Positions 52,464 through 60,554 of a stretch of DNA of 64,000 bases are shown here, in pieces. The stretch is from positions 37,402-101,401 of the forward strand of contig JAEYOE010000016.1 of the NCBI GenBank assembly GCA_023412005.1. The letters are read 5' to 3'. A model generated the notes under the pieces. The model was not told the origin of the DNA. It was given only the letters and a program-made list of their open reading frames with translations, and made no database searches. How positions within the stretch are numbered: the stretch's first letter is position 1; every line of letters starts with the position of its first letter. The position numbers and the translations under genes were made by a program. This DNA is from Bacillota bacterium. GTDB lineage: Bacteria; Bacillota; Clostridia; Christensenellales; SZUA-584.

Positions 52464-53600
52464 TTAGCCCTCCAATGCCTGTTGCAAATCCAAAATCAGG
52501 TCGTCTTCGTTTTCAAGGCCCACCGACAACCTTAGCAGCCGTGAATTGATGCCCTTGGCTTCACGCACTTCCGACGGGACATCGGCATGCGTCTGCAGCA
52601 TCGGATAGGTGATCAGCGATTCCACGCCGCCAAGGCTTTCCGCATATTGAATGATTGATACGCGTTCCAATATTCTCTCGGCAACAGCAGCGTTCTGTGT
52701 TTCAAACGAAATCATCGCACCAAAACCGGATGCTTGCTTTTTGGATACGGCATAGCCCGGATGAGACGCAAGCCCCGCGTAATAAACAGCTTTTACTTTG
52801 GGCTGACCATATAAAAATTCTGCGATTTTCATTGCGCTTTGCTGCTGCCTTTCCAGACGTATGGCCAGCGTTTTAAGCCCGCGTATCAGCAACCAACTGT
52901 CGAACGGAGAGAGACATGATCCAATTGTTTTGTAGATAAAGCGCAGCTTTTCAGAGAGCGCGCTATCGTTAACCACGAGAAAGCCTGCCAAAGTGTCGTT
53001 ATGGCCGCCTAAGTATTTCGTGCCGCTGTGCACCACAATATCGGCCCCGAGATCTAAAGGGCGCTGATAATACGGCGTTAAAAACGTGTTATCAACGATA
53101 ACGAGCAAGCCATAACGTTTGGCAAGCGCAACGGCTGCTGCGATGTCCGTCACCTGCATCATGGGGTTGGTCGGTGTTTCGATAAAGAGCGCCTTGGTCG
53201 CTGCTGTGATTTTTTCTTCTATCAAAGATACATCGGAAGTATTCACAAGGCTGAATGAAAGCCCGTTCTTAACCGAAATATGGTGAAACAAACGGTGAGA
53301 GCCGCCGTAAAGGTCGTCTGACGCGATAATATGGTCGCCCGGCGAAAAGATCTCCATGAGCGCAGAAACGGCGGCCATGCCGGATGAAAAGGCCATGGCA
53401 TCCACACCGTTTTCGAGTGCCGCGATTGTTATTTCGAGATGCTCGCGTGTCGGGTTCTGCAGACGTGAATAATCAAAGCCGGTGCTTTCGCCCAGCCCCG
53501 GGTGAGCAAAGGTGGCCGATTGATATATCGGCACACTGACCGCGCCTGTATGATCGTATTTTTTTGAGCTTCCGTGTATACAAAGCGTTTCAAAATCCAT
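52464..53600 (-). CDS. Cystathionine gamma-synthase/lyase family PLP enzyme
   Basis: A 378-residue trans-sulfuration enzyme. YQSATFAHPG, SRLQNPTREHLE, FSSGMAAVSA, DDLYGGSHRLF and the PLP Lys in HSGTKYLGGHNDTLAG (near residue 195) are family marks; GGVESLITYPMLQTHAD lies near the substrate pocket. Synthase and lyase activities cannot be told apart by eye. Begins 10 bp after the Rrf2 gene, in the same unit. Confidence 0.93.
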   Translation of the reverse strand: MDFETLCIHGSSKKYDHTGAVSVPIYQSATFAHPGLGESTGFDYSRLQNPTREHLEITIAALENGVDAMAFSSGMAAVSALMEIFSPGDHIIASDDLYGGSHRLFHHISVKNGLSFSLVNTSDVSLIEEKITAATKALFIETPTNPMMQVTDIAAAVALAKRYGLLVIVDNTFLTPYYQRPLDLGADIVVHSGTKYLGGHNDTLAGFLVVNDSALSEKLRFIYKTIGSCLSPFDSWLLIRGLKTLAIRLERQQQSAMKIAEFLYGQPKVKAVYYAGLASHPGYAVSKKQASGFGAMISFETQNAAVAERILERVSIIQYAESLGGVESLITYPMLQTHADVPSEVREAKGINSRLLRLSVGLENEDDLILDLQQALEG

Positions 53601-53610
53601 AACAGTCTCC

Positions 53611-54057
53611 TTATATAAAAAACATCAGGCCGTTTTCCATGTTGTTCTTCTCGGTCTCCAGAACGAGATCATCCAGCGTGACCTTTTCTAAAGCCGTTTT
53701 TATGACGTTGTCCAACAAATCAAATACAAGGGAACGCATCGCATTATCAATCTGCGGCGCTTTTTGAGCAACAGTTTCTTCCGTGTTTTCACTCAATGAG
53801 CTTTCCACAGCGGCAAGCACTTGATAAGCGCTGATTTCAGACGGCATTCGCGTTAACATATAACCGCCTTGTGACCCTTTTATTGATGTGACGATATCGC
53901 CGCGCTTGAGCAACGAAAAGACTTGTTCCAGATATATTTTAGATATGCCGAGTTTCTCGGATATACTGATGACAGTGATGCATTCACCTTTGCTGTACCC
54001 TTGGGCCATGCTGATGGTGGCTGCAAGCGCATATCGCCCCTTTGAAGATATTCTCAT
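53611..54057 (-). CDS. Rrf2-family transcriptional regulator (CymR-like)
   Basis: A 148-residue winged-helix regulator. MRISSKGRYALAATISMAQG, SISEKLGISKIYLEQVFSLL and VTSIKGSQGGYMLTR match CymR/IscR; no cysteine cluster is seen, which argues against an Fe-S sensor and for a CymR-like cysteine-metabolism regulator. It heads the unit with the two PLP lyases. CymR works with CysK, whose gene is divergent and next door. Confidence 0.93.
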   Translation of the reverse strand: MRISSKGRYALAATISMAQGYSKGECITVISISEKLGISKIYLEQVFSLLKRGDIVTSIKGSQGGYMLTRMPSEISAYQVLAAVESSLSENTEETVAQKAPQIDNAMRSLVFDLLDNVIKTALEKVTLDDLVLETEKNNMENGLMFFI

Positions 54058-54095
54058 AGCCTTTGCCTCATTTCATACTAATTATATATGCATTT

Positions 54096-54124
54096 ATATT
54101 ATGCGAATTAAGTCTGCTTGTCAA
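54096..54124 (-). promoter_or_regulatory. Promoter of the Rrf2-lyase unit
   Basis: On the minus strand TTGACA (54119-54124) and TAATAT (54096-54101), 17-bp spacer. Confidence 0.8.
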
Positions 54125-54173
54125 TAGCATACCAAACAGATATACAAAATATAAAATTTTATGGATATTCCTA

Positions 54174-54203
54174 TTGACAAATAATAATAGTGCGACTATT
54201 ATT
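54174..54203 (+). promoter_or_regulatory. cysK promoter with overlapping palindromic operator
   Basis: TTGACA (54174-54179) and TATTAT (54197-54202) with a 17-bp spacer. A perfect palindrome, AATAATAGT/ACTATTATT around GCG (54183-54203), covers the spacer and the -10 box. Binding there would block RNA polymerase, so it is a good candidate operator for the Rrf2 regulator divergently encoded next to it. Confidence 0.7.
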
Positions 54204-54261
54204 AAATCATATAAAACATATATGAAAAACAAATATTAATTAATAATATGGAGGAAATACT

Positions 54262-55194
54262 ATGTCAAAGGTATATAAGAGCTTAACAGAGCTGATTGGG
54301 AAAACGCCGCTGCTCGAGCTTTCAAATTACGAGAAGAAGCACGGGCTGAAAGCAAAAATTATCGGCAAGCTGGAATATTACAATCCAGCAGGCAGCGTGA
54401 AGGACAGAATTGCCAAGGCCATGATTGACGACGCGGAGCAAAAGGGCATTTTAAAGCCCGACAGTGTGATTATTGAGCCGACAAGCGGTAACACGGGTAT
54501 CGGCCTTGCGTCAGTCGCAGCGGCGCGCGGGTACCGCATCATTCTCACAATGCCCGAAACATTCAGCGTAGAACGCAGAAACCTGCTCAAAGCTTATGGC
54601 GCAGAGCTGGTGCTTACAGAAGGCGCAAAAGGCATGAGGGGTGCGATCGCCAAGGCTGATGAGTTGGCGCAGGAAATTCCAAATGCATTTATTCCAAGTC
54701 AGTTTACCAATCCGGCAAACCCGGCCATACACAAAGCCACCACCGGCCCTGAAATTTGGGAAGATACTGATGGTCAAGTGGATATCTTCGTATCAGGTGC
54801 TGGCACCGGCGGCACGGTAACGGGAGCGGGTGAGTACTTAAGGTCAAAGAATCCAAACATCAAAATTGTCGTTGTTGAACCTGCCGATTCGCCGGTTCTT
54901 TCGGAAGGAAGACCCGGACCGCACAAAATTCAAGGCATCGGCCCCGGATTTGTGCCTGAGGTGCTCAACACAAGCGTCTATGATGAAATCATCACGGTGA
55001 AGAACGAAGATGCGTTTGCGACAGGCAAAGAAATCGCAAAGGCCGAAGGGTTGCTGGTGGGTATATCCTCCGGCGCAGCGGCATGGGCCGCCACACAGTT
55101 GGCTCAGCGTCCTGAGAACGAGGGCAAAACGATCGTCGTGATTTTGCCCGACACCGGAGAGCGGTATCTGTCGACACCGTTGTTTGCAGAGTAG
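54262..55194 (+). CDS. cysK: O-acetylserine sulfhydrylase (cysteine synthase A)
   Basis: A 310-residue PLP enzyme that makes cysteine from O-acetylserine and sulfide. PLP Lys47 lies in NPAGSVKDRIA, PTSGNTGIG binds the substrate carboxylate, and SGAGTGGTVTG and ISSGAAAW bind the cofactor phosphate and ring. AGGAGG-like site lies before the ATG (TATGGAGGAAATACT). Under the control of the palindromic operator just upstream. In Bacillus CysK also controls CymR, and the divergent arrangement with an Rrf2 gene would fit. Confidence 0.97.
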   Translation: MSKVYKSLTELIGKTPLLELSNYEKKHGLKAKIIGKLEYYNPAGSVKDRIAKAMIDDAEQKGILKPDSVIIEPTSGNTGIGLASVAAARGYRIILTMPETFSVERRNLLKAYGAELVLTEGAKGMRGAIAKADELAQEIPNAFIPSQFTNPANPAIHKATTGPEIWEDTDGQVDIFVSGAGTGGTVTGAGEYLRSKNPNIKIVVVEPADSPVLSEGRPGPHKIQGIGPGFVPEVLNTSVYDEIITVKNEDAFATGKEIAKAEGLLVGISSGAAAWAATQLAQRPENEGKTIVVILPDTGERYLSTPLFAE

Positions 55195-55215
55195 ATTAAT
55201 CACAGAGAAAAACGC

Positions 55216-55244
55216 TTGAATGCATACTATTCATATCGTATAAT
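55216..55244 (+). promoter_or_regulatory. Promoter of the second Rrf2 gene
   Basis: TTGAAT (55216-55221) and TATAAT (55239-55244), 17-bp spacer, 30 bp before the start. Confidence 0.75.
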
Positions 55245-55274
55245 TATCATATTATTGTATGGGATGGTTGAGAT

Positions 55275-55688
55275 ATGAAAATATCAACACGTGGACGGTA
55301 TGCATTACGAATGATGGCAGACTTGGCAATGGCCCCGGGCGATGCTCTTGTCACAATCAAGAGCATCGCAGCCCGTCAGGAGATATCCGAAAAGTACCTT
55401 GAGCAAATCGTCACAGTGTTAAGCCGTGCCGGATTTGTGAAAAGCGTACGCGGGTCTCAGGGAGGGTATAAGCTGGCGAAGCCTGCACAAGAGTATACAG
55501 TGGGGATGGTGCTGAGGCTGATTGAAGGGGATTTGGTTCCTGTTTCATGCATGGAGGATGAACCCAATCAATGTCCGCGCTGTGACCAATGCGTCACCCT
55601 TGGTGTCTGGGAGAAAATTGCGGAAGCGGTTAACAACGTTGTGGATAACATCACTTTGGCAGATCTGGTTAAAAGCAAGACAAACTAA
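55275..55688 (+). CDS. Rrf2-family regulator with cysteine cluster (IscR-like)
   Basis: A 137-residue winged-helix regulator. MKISTRGRYALRMMADLAM, QEISEKYLEQIVTVLSRAGF and VRGSQGGYKLAKP match Rrf2; it is unlike the neighbour at 53611 in having four cysteines in the CMEDEPNQCPRCDQC segment (near residue 95), where IscR binds its Fe-S cluster. It could read iron-sulfur or redox state and control metY, 83 bp downstream, or itself. Own promoter upstream. Confidence 0.92.
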   Translation: MKISTRGRYALRMMADLAMAPGDALVTIKSIAARQEISEKYLEQIVTVLSRAGFVKSVRGSQGGYKLAKPAQEYTVGMVLRLIEGDLVPVSCMEDEPNQCPRCDQCVTLGVWEKIAEAVNNVVDNITLADLVKSKTN

Positions 55689-55770
55689 AAAGCCCTCTTC
55701 AGATTTTTGAGCAGGGGCAAAATAAATTCATACAAAAAATATATGAAAGATAAAAAAGGAGTGAACCCGT

Positions 55771-57057
55771 ATGGCAACCGATAAAAAGTATAAGTTTGAA
55801 ACCCTGCAGCTGCATGTCGGGCAGGAGTCGCCCGATCCCGCGACGGATGCGCGCGCCGTTCCCATTTATCAGACCACCTCGTATGTGTTCCCGAGCTCGG
55901 CCTCTGCAGCCGCGCGATTTGGCCTCACGGAGCCCGGCAATATATACACGCGCATTATGAACCCGACCTCGGATGTGTTTGAAAAGCGCATCGCGGCGCT
56001 CGAGGGCGGCGTGGGCGCACTCGCGGTGGCCAGCGGCTCGGCAGCCGTGACATACGCGATTCAAAACATTGCCCATGCGGGCGATCATGTTGTATCCGCA
56101 AACACACTTTACGGCGGCACCTACAATCTATTCGCGCATACGCTCAAGGATTTTGGCATCGACGTCACGTTTGTCGATCCCGACAAGGAAGGCAGCTTTG
56201 AGGCGGCAATACGCCCGAACACCAAAGCCGTGTTTATCGAGAGCCTCGGTAACCCGAACGCGAGCATTATCGATATCGAAAAAGTTGCGGACATTGCGCA
56301 CAAGCATGGTGTACCGCTGATAGTCGATAATACGTTTACCACACCGTACCTTTTGCGTCCGTTTGAATACGGAGCGGATATCGTGGTGCATTCGGCAACC
56401 AAATTCATCGGCGGTCATGGTACGTCGATTGGCGGCGTGATTGTGGACAGCGGTAAGTTTGATTGGGCGGCGTCCGGGAAGTTCCCGTATCTGACCGAGC
56501 CCGATCCGAGCTATCATGGCGTCCGTTTTACGGAAGCCGTGGGCGCGCTTGCGTACATCATCAAAGCGCGCGTCACGCTGCTGCGCGACACCGGCGCGGC
56601 CTTAAGCCCGTTCAACTCGTTCCTTTTCCTGCAGGGGCTCGAAACGCTGTCGCTGCGCGTGGAGCGTCATGTGGAAAACGCGCTCAAGGTGGTGGATTAC
56701 CTAAGCAAGCACCCGAAGGTGGAAAAGGTGAATCACCCGTCGCTGCCAGGCAGCCCGTATAAAGCGCTGTACGACAAGTATTTCCCGAATGGCGCAGGCT
56801 CCATATTCACGTTTGAAATAAAGGGCAGCGCAGACGATGCACGCAAGTTCACCGAGGACTTAGAGCTGTTCTCACTGCTGGCTAATGTGGCGGATGTGAA
56901 ATCGCTCGTGATTCACCCGGCGAGCACGACGCATTCGCAGCTCAGTGAAAGCGAGCTGGTGGAGCAGGGCATCAAACCGAACACGATTCGTCTTTCTATC
57001 GGTACGGAGCATATCGACGATATCATTGCCGATTTTGAGCAGGCCTTCAACAAATAA
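55771..57057 (+). CDS. metY: O-acetylhomoserine sulfhydrylase (aminocarboxypropyltransferase)
   Basis: A 428-residue PLP enzyme making homocysteine from O-acetylhomoserine and sulfide. YKFETLQLHVGQE at the start, PIYQTTSYVF, ASGSAAVTYAIQN, DNTFTTPYLLRPF and PLP Lys in HSATKFIGGHGTS (near residue 211); the long insertion GVRFTEAVGALAYIIKARV is diagnostic of MetY rather than cystathionine synthase. AAGGAG lies 10 nt before the ATG. Together with hom (34 kb) it supports methionine synthesis by direct sulfhydrylation. Confidence 0.96.
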   Translation: MATDKKYKFETLQLHVGQESPDPATDARAVPIYQTTSYVFPSSASAAARFGLTEPGNIYTRIMNPTSDVFEKRIAALEGGVGALAVASGSAAVTYAIQNIAHAGDHVVSANTLYGGTYNLFAHTLKDFGIDVTFVDPDKEGSFEAAIRPNTKAVFIESLGNPNASIIDIEKVADIAHKHGVPLIVDNTFTTPYLLRPFEYGADIVVHSATKFIGGHGTSIGGVIVDSGKFDWAASGKFPYLTEPDPSYHGVRFTEAVGALAYIIKARVTLLRDTGAALSPFNSFLFLQGLETLSLRVERHVENALKVVDYLSKHPKVEKVNHPSLPGSPYKALYDKYFPNGAGSIFTFEIKGSADDARKFTEDLELFSLLANVADVKSLVIHPASTTHSQLSESELVEQGIKPNTIRLSIGTEHIDDIIADFEQAFNK

Positions 57058-57089
57058 AGCAGCTATTGAGAGATAGTGAAGTTCTAAAC

Positions 57090-57126
57090 GACAGGCAGTC
57101 TCATCACGGGCTGCCTGTCTTTCATT
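57090..57126 (+). terminator. Terminator of metY
   Basis: GACAGGCAG/CTGCCTGTC 9-bp stem with a 12-nt loop and TTTCATT. Confidence 0.75.
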
Positions 57127-57174
57127 CTCGAAAAGCTTCAGCTATATCATGATAAACAAGCCATTGAAAATAAT

Positions 57175-57203
57175 TTGACAAAAATCGATACAGCGTGCAT
57201 GAT
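57175..57203 (+). promoter_or_regulatory. Promoter of the M20 peptidase gene
   Basis: TTGACA (57175-57180) and CATGAT (57198-57203), 17-bp spacer. The -35 is perfect, the -10 is weak. Confidence 0.5.
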
Positions 57204-57256
57204 TCAATAAAAGCAATTATACAGAATAAGTATGAAATAATGATATAGGAGACTGT

Positions 57257-58390
57257 ATGGATATCAACAGTGATCGGCTAAAAAATGAGTTCAGTGCACT
57301 GGTGAGTTTAGACAGCCCGTCATATGGTGAAAACAAGGTGTGCGGGTACATTAAGCATCAGCTTGAAGATATGGGCTTCAGTGTTTCACAGGATATGGCG
57401 GGGGCAGGCCATGAAAACGGATGCGGCAACCTTTATGGCTATCTCAAGGGAGAAGAAGCGCTGGGAGAACCATTGCTGTTTTGTGCCCATATGGATACGG
57501 TTGAGCCGTCGTCGGGGAAACGCGCGGTCATTTCAGATAACGGCCATATCACAAGCGGGGGAGATACTGTGCTCGGTGCAGATGATATATCAGGTATCAC
57601 AGCAATATTGGAAGCTTTGCGCGTTATCACAGAGAACGGAATTCGTCATCGGCCCATCGAGGTATTGTTCACTGTGGCGGAAGAAGTGTATTGCGGCGGC
57701 GCAGCGCAATTTGACTTTTCTCAAATAAAATCGCGGCAGGCCTATGTTCTTGATTTGTCGGGGCCCGTCGGCTCAGCCGCATACAGCGCTCCCAGCATTG
57801 TGTTTTTTACAGCCGAGATAACGGGTAAAGCCGCTCATGCGGGCTTTGAACCCGAGAATGGCGTTCATGCCATCGCAGCTGCAGCCGATGCAGTCAGCCA
57901 AATGAAGCTGGGCCGTGTGGATGACGATACGACTTTGAATATCGGTATCATTAACGGCGGCCGTGCAACGAACATTGTGCCGGATCAGTGCACCGTGCGC
58001 GGAGAGGTACGCAGCTTGTCTCATCAAAAAGCACTTGATCTTGTAGAAACGGTCAAACAGCAGTTTGCAGATAGCGCGGATGCATTTGGCGCGTCGTTTT
58101 TATTCAATGCCACGACAGGCTGCAAAGCCTATGAAACATCATTGGATTCTCCGGTGTCGAATCGATTTTTAAACGTATGCAAGATGATGGGGCTTGAAAA
58201 GAATATGATAAAAACCATGGGAGGCAGCGACAACAATTATCTCGCAGAGCATGGAATCAGCGGTCTGGTCATAGCGTCGGGCATGCATGCGTGCCACACA
58301 TGCGAGGAGTACACGACGATGGACGAATTGATTCAAAGTGCAAGAGTGGCGGCTTCACTGATGATAGCTGAAGACGAGGAGATAAAATGA
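57257..58390 (+). CDS. M20-family metallopeptidase (peptidase T-like)
   Basis: A 377-residue cytoplasmic metalloaminopeptidase. Zinc ligands lie in CAHMDTVEPS, VLGADDISG and AEEVYCGG; GKAAHAGFEPENGVHA forms the dimerisation lid, and GGSDNNYLAEHGI follows. The pattern is that of PepT-like enzymes that release residues from tripeptides. TAGGAGA precedes the ATG. The stop overlaps the next gene by 4 bp, so both proteins are probably made together. Confidence 0.93.
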   Translation: MDINSDRLKNEFSALVSLDSPSYGENKVCGYIKHQLEDMGFSVSQDMAGAGHENGCGNLYGYLKGEEALGEPLLFCAHMDTVEPSSGKRAVISDNGHITSGGDTVLGADDISGITAILEALRVITENGIRHRPIEVLFTVAEEVYCGGAAQFDFSQIKSRQAYVLDLSGPVGSAAYSAPSIVFFTAEITGKAAHAGFEPENGVHAIAAAADAVSQMKLGRVDDDTTLNIGIINGGRATNIVPDQCTVRGEVRSLSHQKALDLVETVKQQFADSADAFGASFLFNATTGCKAYETSLDSPVSNRFLNVCKMMGLEKNMIKTMGGSDNNYLAEHGISGLVIASGMHACHTCEEYTTMDELIQSARVAASLMIAEDEEIK

Positions 58391-59007
58391 AAATACCGCT
58401 TAGTTATCAGGCATCCGAGTTCGATTGCGGACCCACCACGTTAACAAATGCAATCAGCTATCTTTTCAATCGTGAAGAGATACCGCCCGATGTGATTAAG
58501 CATATTGTGCTCTTCAGCCTTGATGCCTACAACGAAAAGGGCGAGTTTGGCAAAAGCGGTACCTCAGGCATGGCTATGATGTTTCTTTGCAACTGGCTCA
58601 ATCAGTTTGGAAAGGTGAAACACTTTCCGATACGCGGTGAGTTTCTGACGGGGCCTGATGTTTATGTGGGCCAAAACAGCAGGCTAGTGGCCGGGTTACA
58701 GCAGGGCGGGGTGGCGGTGGTGCGGCTCAACTATGGCTGCTGGCATTATGTTCTGTTTACAGGCGTCAGCCAAAACTCTATCTGTATGTTTGACCCGTAC
58801 TTTCGTAAAAAGGCGTTTAAAATTCCGGGTATAGAAATGGTGTTAGATGCCCCCGCTAAGATGAACCGCAGGGTTTCTTTTGATATTCTCAACAAAGAAG
58901 AAAAAGGTGCCTATACACTTGGCCCAATTGACATTCGCGAAGCGGTGCTGCTGTTTAACGAGAATACGAGGCAGACACCCGGGCGCACGATTGAGTATTT
59001 TATTTAA
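58387..59007 (+). CDS. C39/papain-like cysteine protein, possible peptidase
   Basis: A 206-residue protein without signal peptide. DCGPTTLTNAISYLF (Cys near residue 14) matches the C39 peptidase nucleophile; the histidine in GCWHYVLFTGV and the aspartate in MFDPYFRKK would complete the triad. C39 peptidases cut double-glycine leader peptides, but stand-alone relatives also occur as transglutaminase-like or N-acyltransferase proteins. Overlap with the M20 peptidase gene suggests joint peptide turnover. Substrate not known. Confidence 0.8.
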   Translation: MKIPLSYQASEFDCGPTTLTNAISYLFNREEIPPDVIKHIVLFSLDAYNEKGEFGKSGTSGMAMMFLCNWLNQFGKVKHFPIRGEFLTGPDVYVGQNSRLVAGLQQGGVAVVRLNYGCWHYVLFTGVSQNSICMFDPYFRKKAFKIPGIEMVLDAPAKMNRRVSFDILNKEEKGAYTLGPIDIREAVLLFNENTRQTPGRTIEYFI

Positions 59008-59144
59008 CAAGGGTTTAGGTTCGCCAATATTCCGGTTAACCCAACAATACCCCGTGGGCCAGCCTGCATCTTTTATTTTCAAGGTTTAGTGTGCAATATG
59101 TATTGCCGTCCTGCAAGGGACTCTTGCGGGTAAGAAAATCTGAA

Positions 59145-59173
59145 TTGAATTTCATGAAAACTGGTGTTATAAT
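59145..59173 (+). promoter_or_regulatory. Promoter of pnuC
   Basis: TTGAAT (59145-59150) and TATAAT (59168-59173), 17-bp spacer. The predicted transcript starts at the base of the structured leader. Confidence 0.8.
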
Positions 59174-59176
59174 AGC

Positions 59177-59267
59177 AAACGAATAATATGCCACCGGGCA
59201 TGAGTGCGATTAGCATTCGTTTACACATCGTTAGGTCTTTGAAGATGTGTATGCGGATGTTTATTTT
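59177..59267 (+). promoter_or_regulatory. Candidate structured leader RNA of pnuC
   Basis: AAACGAA/TTCGTTT closes a three-way-junction-like fold (about 59177-59223) holding an ATGCC/GGCAT hairpin and a small TGC/GCA hairpin. A second stem ACACATC/GATGTGT (about 59223-59250) follows, then a T-rich run before the ribosome site. The layout of aptamer-like fold plus terminator-like stem in front of a vitamin transporter suggests a riboswitch. I do not recognise a known class. Confidence 0.5.
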
Positions 59268-59282
59268 TTAGGGGGAGATTTT

Positions 59283-59981
59283 TTGGGTAAGTTTAAAGCA
59301 TTAATAAGTTACTTTTCTAAAAGCGAAATAGCATTATGGTGTTGTTCTATCTTCTTAATAACCATATCATTTTTCGCTTATAATCAAAATAGCTTTCTAA
59401 CTCTCGTGGCATCATTGGTTGGCGTAACATCACTGATATTTAATGCCAAAGGGAATCCAATCGGGCAATTTTTAATGATTGTCTTTAGCTTGCTTTACGG
59501 TTTTATATCTCTGACTTTTGCCTATTATGGTGAAATGATAACGTATCTTGGAATGACATTGCCTATGGCTGTGGTTGCTTTAATAACATGGTTGAAGAAT
59601 CCGTATAAAGGCAATAAATCCGAGGTACAAGTTAACCATATAAGCAAGAAAGAATTGATTTTAATGTTGATTCTTACAGCAGTCGTAACCTACGTATTCT
59701 ACGTCATTTTGAATGCGCTCAATACAGCGAATATCATACCAAGCACCATATCGGTCACAACCAGTTTTATTGCTGCATATCTTACATTCAGAAGAAGCCC
59801 ATATTTTGCAATTGGTTATGCAGCTAATGATATCGTATTGATCATTTTATGGGTTCTGGCAGCCATTGAGGATATTTCATATCTTTCTGTTGTTGTTTGT
59901 TTTGTCGTATTTTTTGTGTTTGACATATATGGGTTTATCAACTGGCGGAAAATTGGGAAAAGACAATCAGAGAACTTGTAA
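59283..59981 (+). CDS. pnuC: PnuC-type nicotinamide riboside (vitamin) transporter
   Basis: A 232-residue membrane protein with seven or eight helices. SLIFNAKGNPIGQFLMIVFS and LLYGFISLTFAYYGEMITYLGMT by segments are PnuC-family signatures, and the C-terminus DIYGFINWRK is typical. Family members facilitate uptake of nicotinamide riboside, thiamine or riboflavin with a kinase trapping the vitamin inside; which one cannot be decided here. The TTG at 59283 has GGGGGAG 5 nt upstream; an upstream in-frame GTG would read through that site. Base composition is AT-richer than the average of the window. Confidence 0.9.
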   Translation: MGKFKALISYFSKSEIALWCCSIFLITISFFAYNQNSFLTLVASLVGVTSLIFNAKGNPIGQFLMIVFSLLYGFISLTFAYYGEMITYLGMTLPMAVVALITWLKNPYKGNKSEVQVNHISKKELILMLILTAVVTYVFYVILNALNTANIIPSTISVTTSFIAAYLTFRRSPYFAIGYAANDIVLIILWVLAAIEDISYLSVVVCFVVFFVFDIYGFINWRKIGKRQSENL

Positions 59982-60232
59982 TCATAGTCATGAAGCTATG
60001 GAAAGTCGTCCTGAGCTGAGCGAAAAGTGTGCTTTTGATTGATGCGACACTGGGCACTTAACAGAACGAACCCGGCTGCGCCATCTCACGTTCGACCGTT
60101 CGAGCACACCAGAAATCCGCGATCAATAGGCACTTCGAAGCTTGTTCATGTCCAAAAAATCCTCGGGTTTTTGCCGTAAATATAAAAAACAGACTATTCT
60201 TCGAGGCTCAGACTGCTGACAAAGCTCTTACG

Positions 60233-60354
60233 TGTCATTTCGATCGAGCGATAGCGAGTCTACTACGTAGTGGATCGAAATCCCATGTATAAAGCGTTTG
60301 CCATGGGATGCTTTCCACTTCGTAGTTACGTCGGCTCCGCTCCTCAGCATGACA
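60233..60354 (+). repeat. MITE-like inverted-repeat element, copy 3
   Basis: Bounded by TGTCAT...ATGACA. GATCGAGCGATAGCGAGTC, CTACTACGTAGTGGATCG and ATCCCATG...AAAGCGTTT...CATGGGATGC align with copies 1 and 2. The longest of the three. Confidence 0.75.
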
Positions 60355-60378
60355 TAAGGAGGGGTTAATCATCAAGCT

Positions 60379-60407
60379 GAGCCTATTCTCTTCGAGGCTG
60401 TTTTTTT
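60379..60407 (+). terminator. Possible terminator
   Basis: AGCCT/AGGCT stem with a 10-nt loop followed by GTTTTTTT. No gene ends close by on this strand; pnuC ends 400 bp upstream. Confidence 0.4.
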
Positions 60408-60520
60408 ACGTCTGACGACGAGATAAAAAACGGATACGCGGATCGATGGACCCGGGCGAATCCATATGGCGATCCATATTACTGTAAAGTCAATTAAATA
60501 AAGATCGACCACAAACAGAG

Positions 60521-60554
60521 AATCCGGTGCTGCTTACTGAAGCAGCACCGGATT
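60521..60554 (-). terminator. 15-bp hairpin overlapping the stop of the propeller protein gene
   Basis: Perfect stem AATCCGGTGCTGCTT/AAGCAGCACCGGATT with loop ACTG. It spans the last codons and stop of the gene ending at 60534. The following minus-strand bases (CTCTGTTTG) are not U-rich, so it may rather stabilise the message. Confidence 0.45.

Larger units (their letters stand above)
59982..60520. other. Intergenic region with repeat copy 3
   Basis: 540 bp without a gene. It contains the MITE-like element at 60233-60354 and a possible terminator at 60379-60407. Confidence 0.6.
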
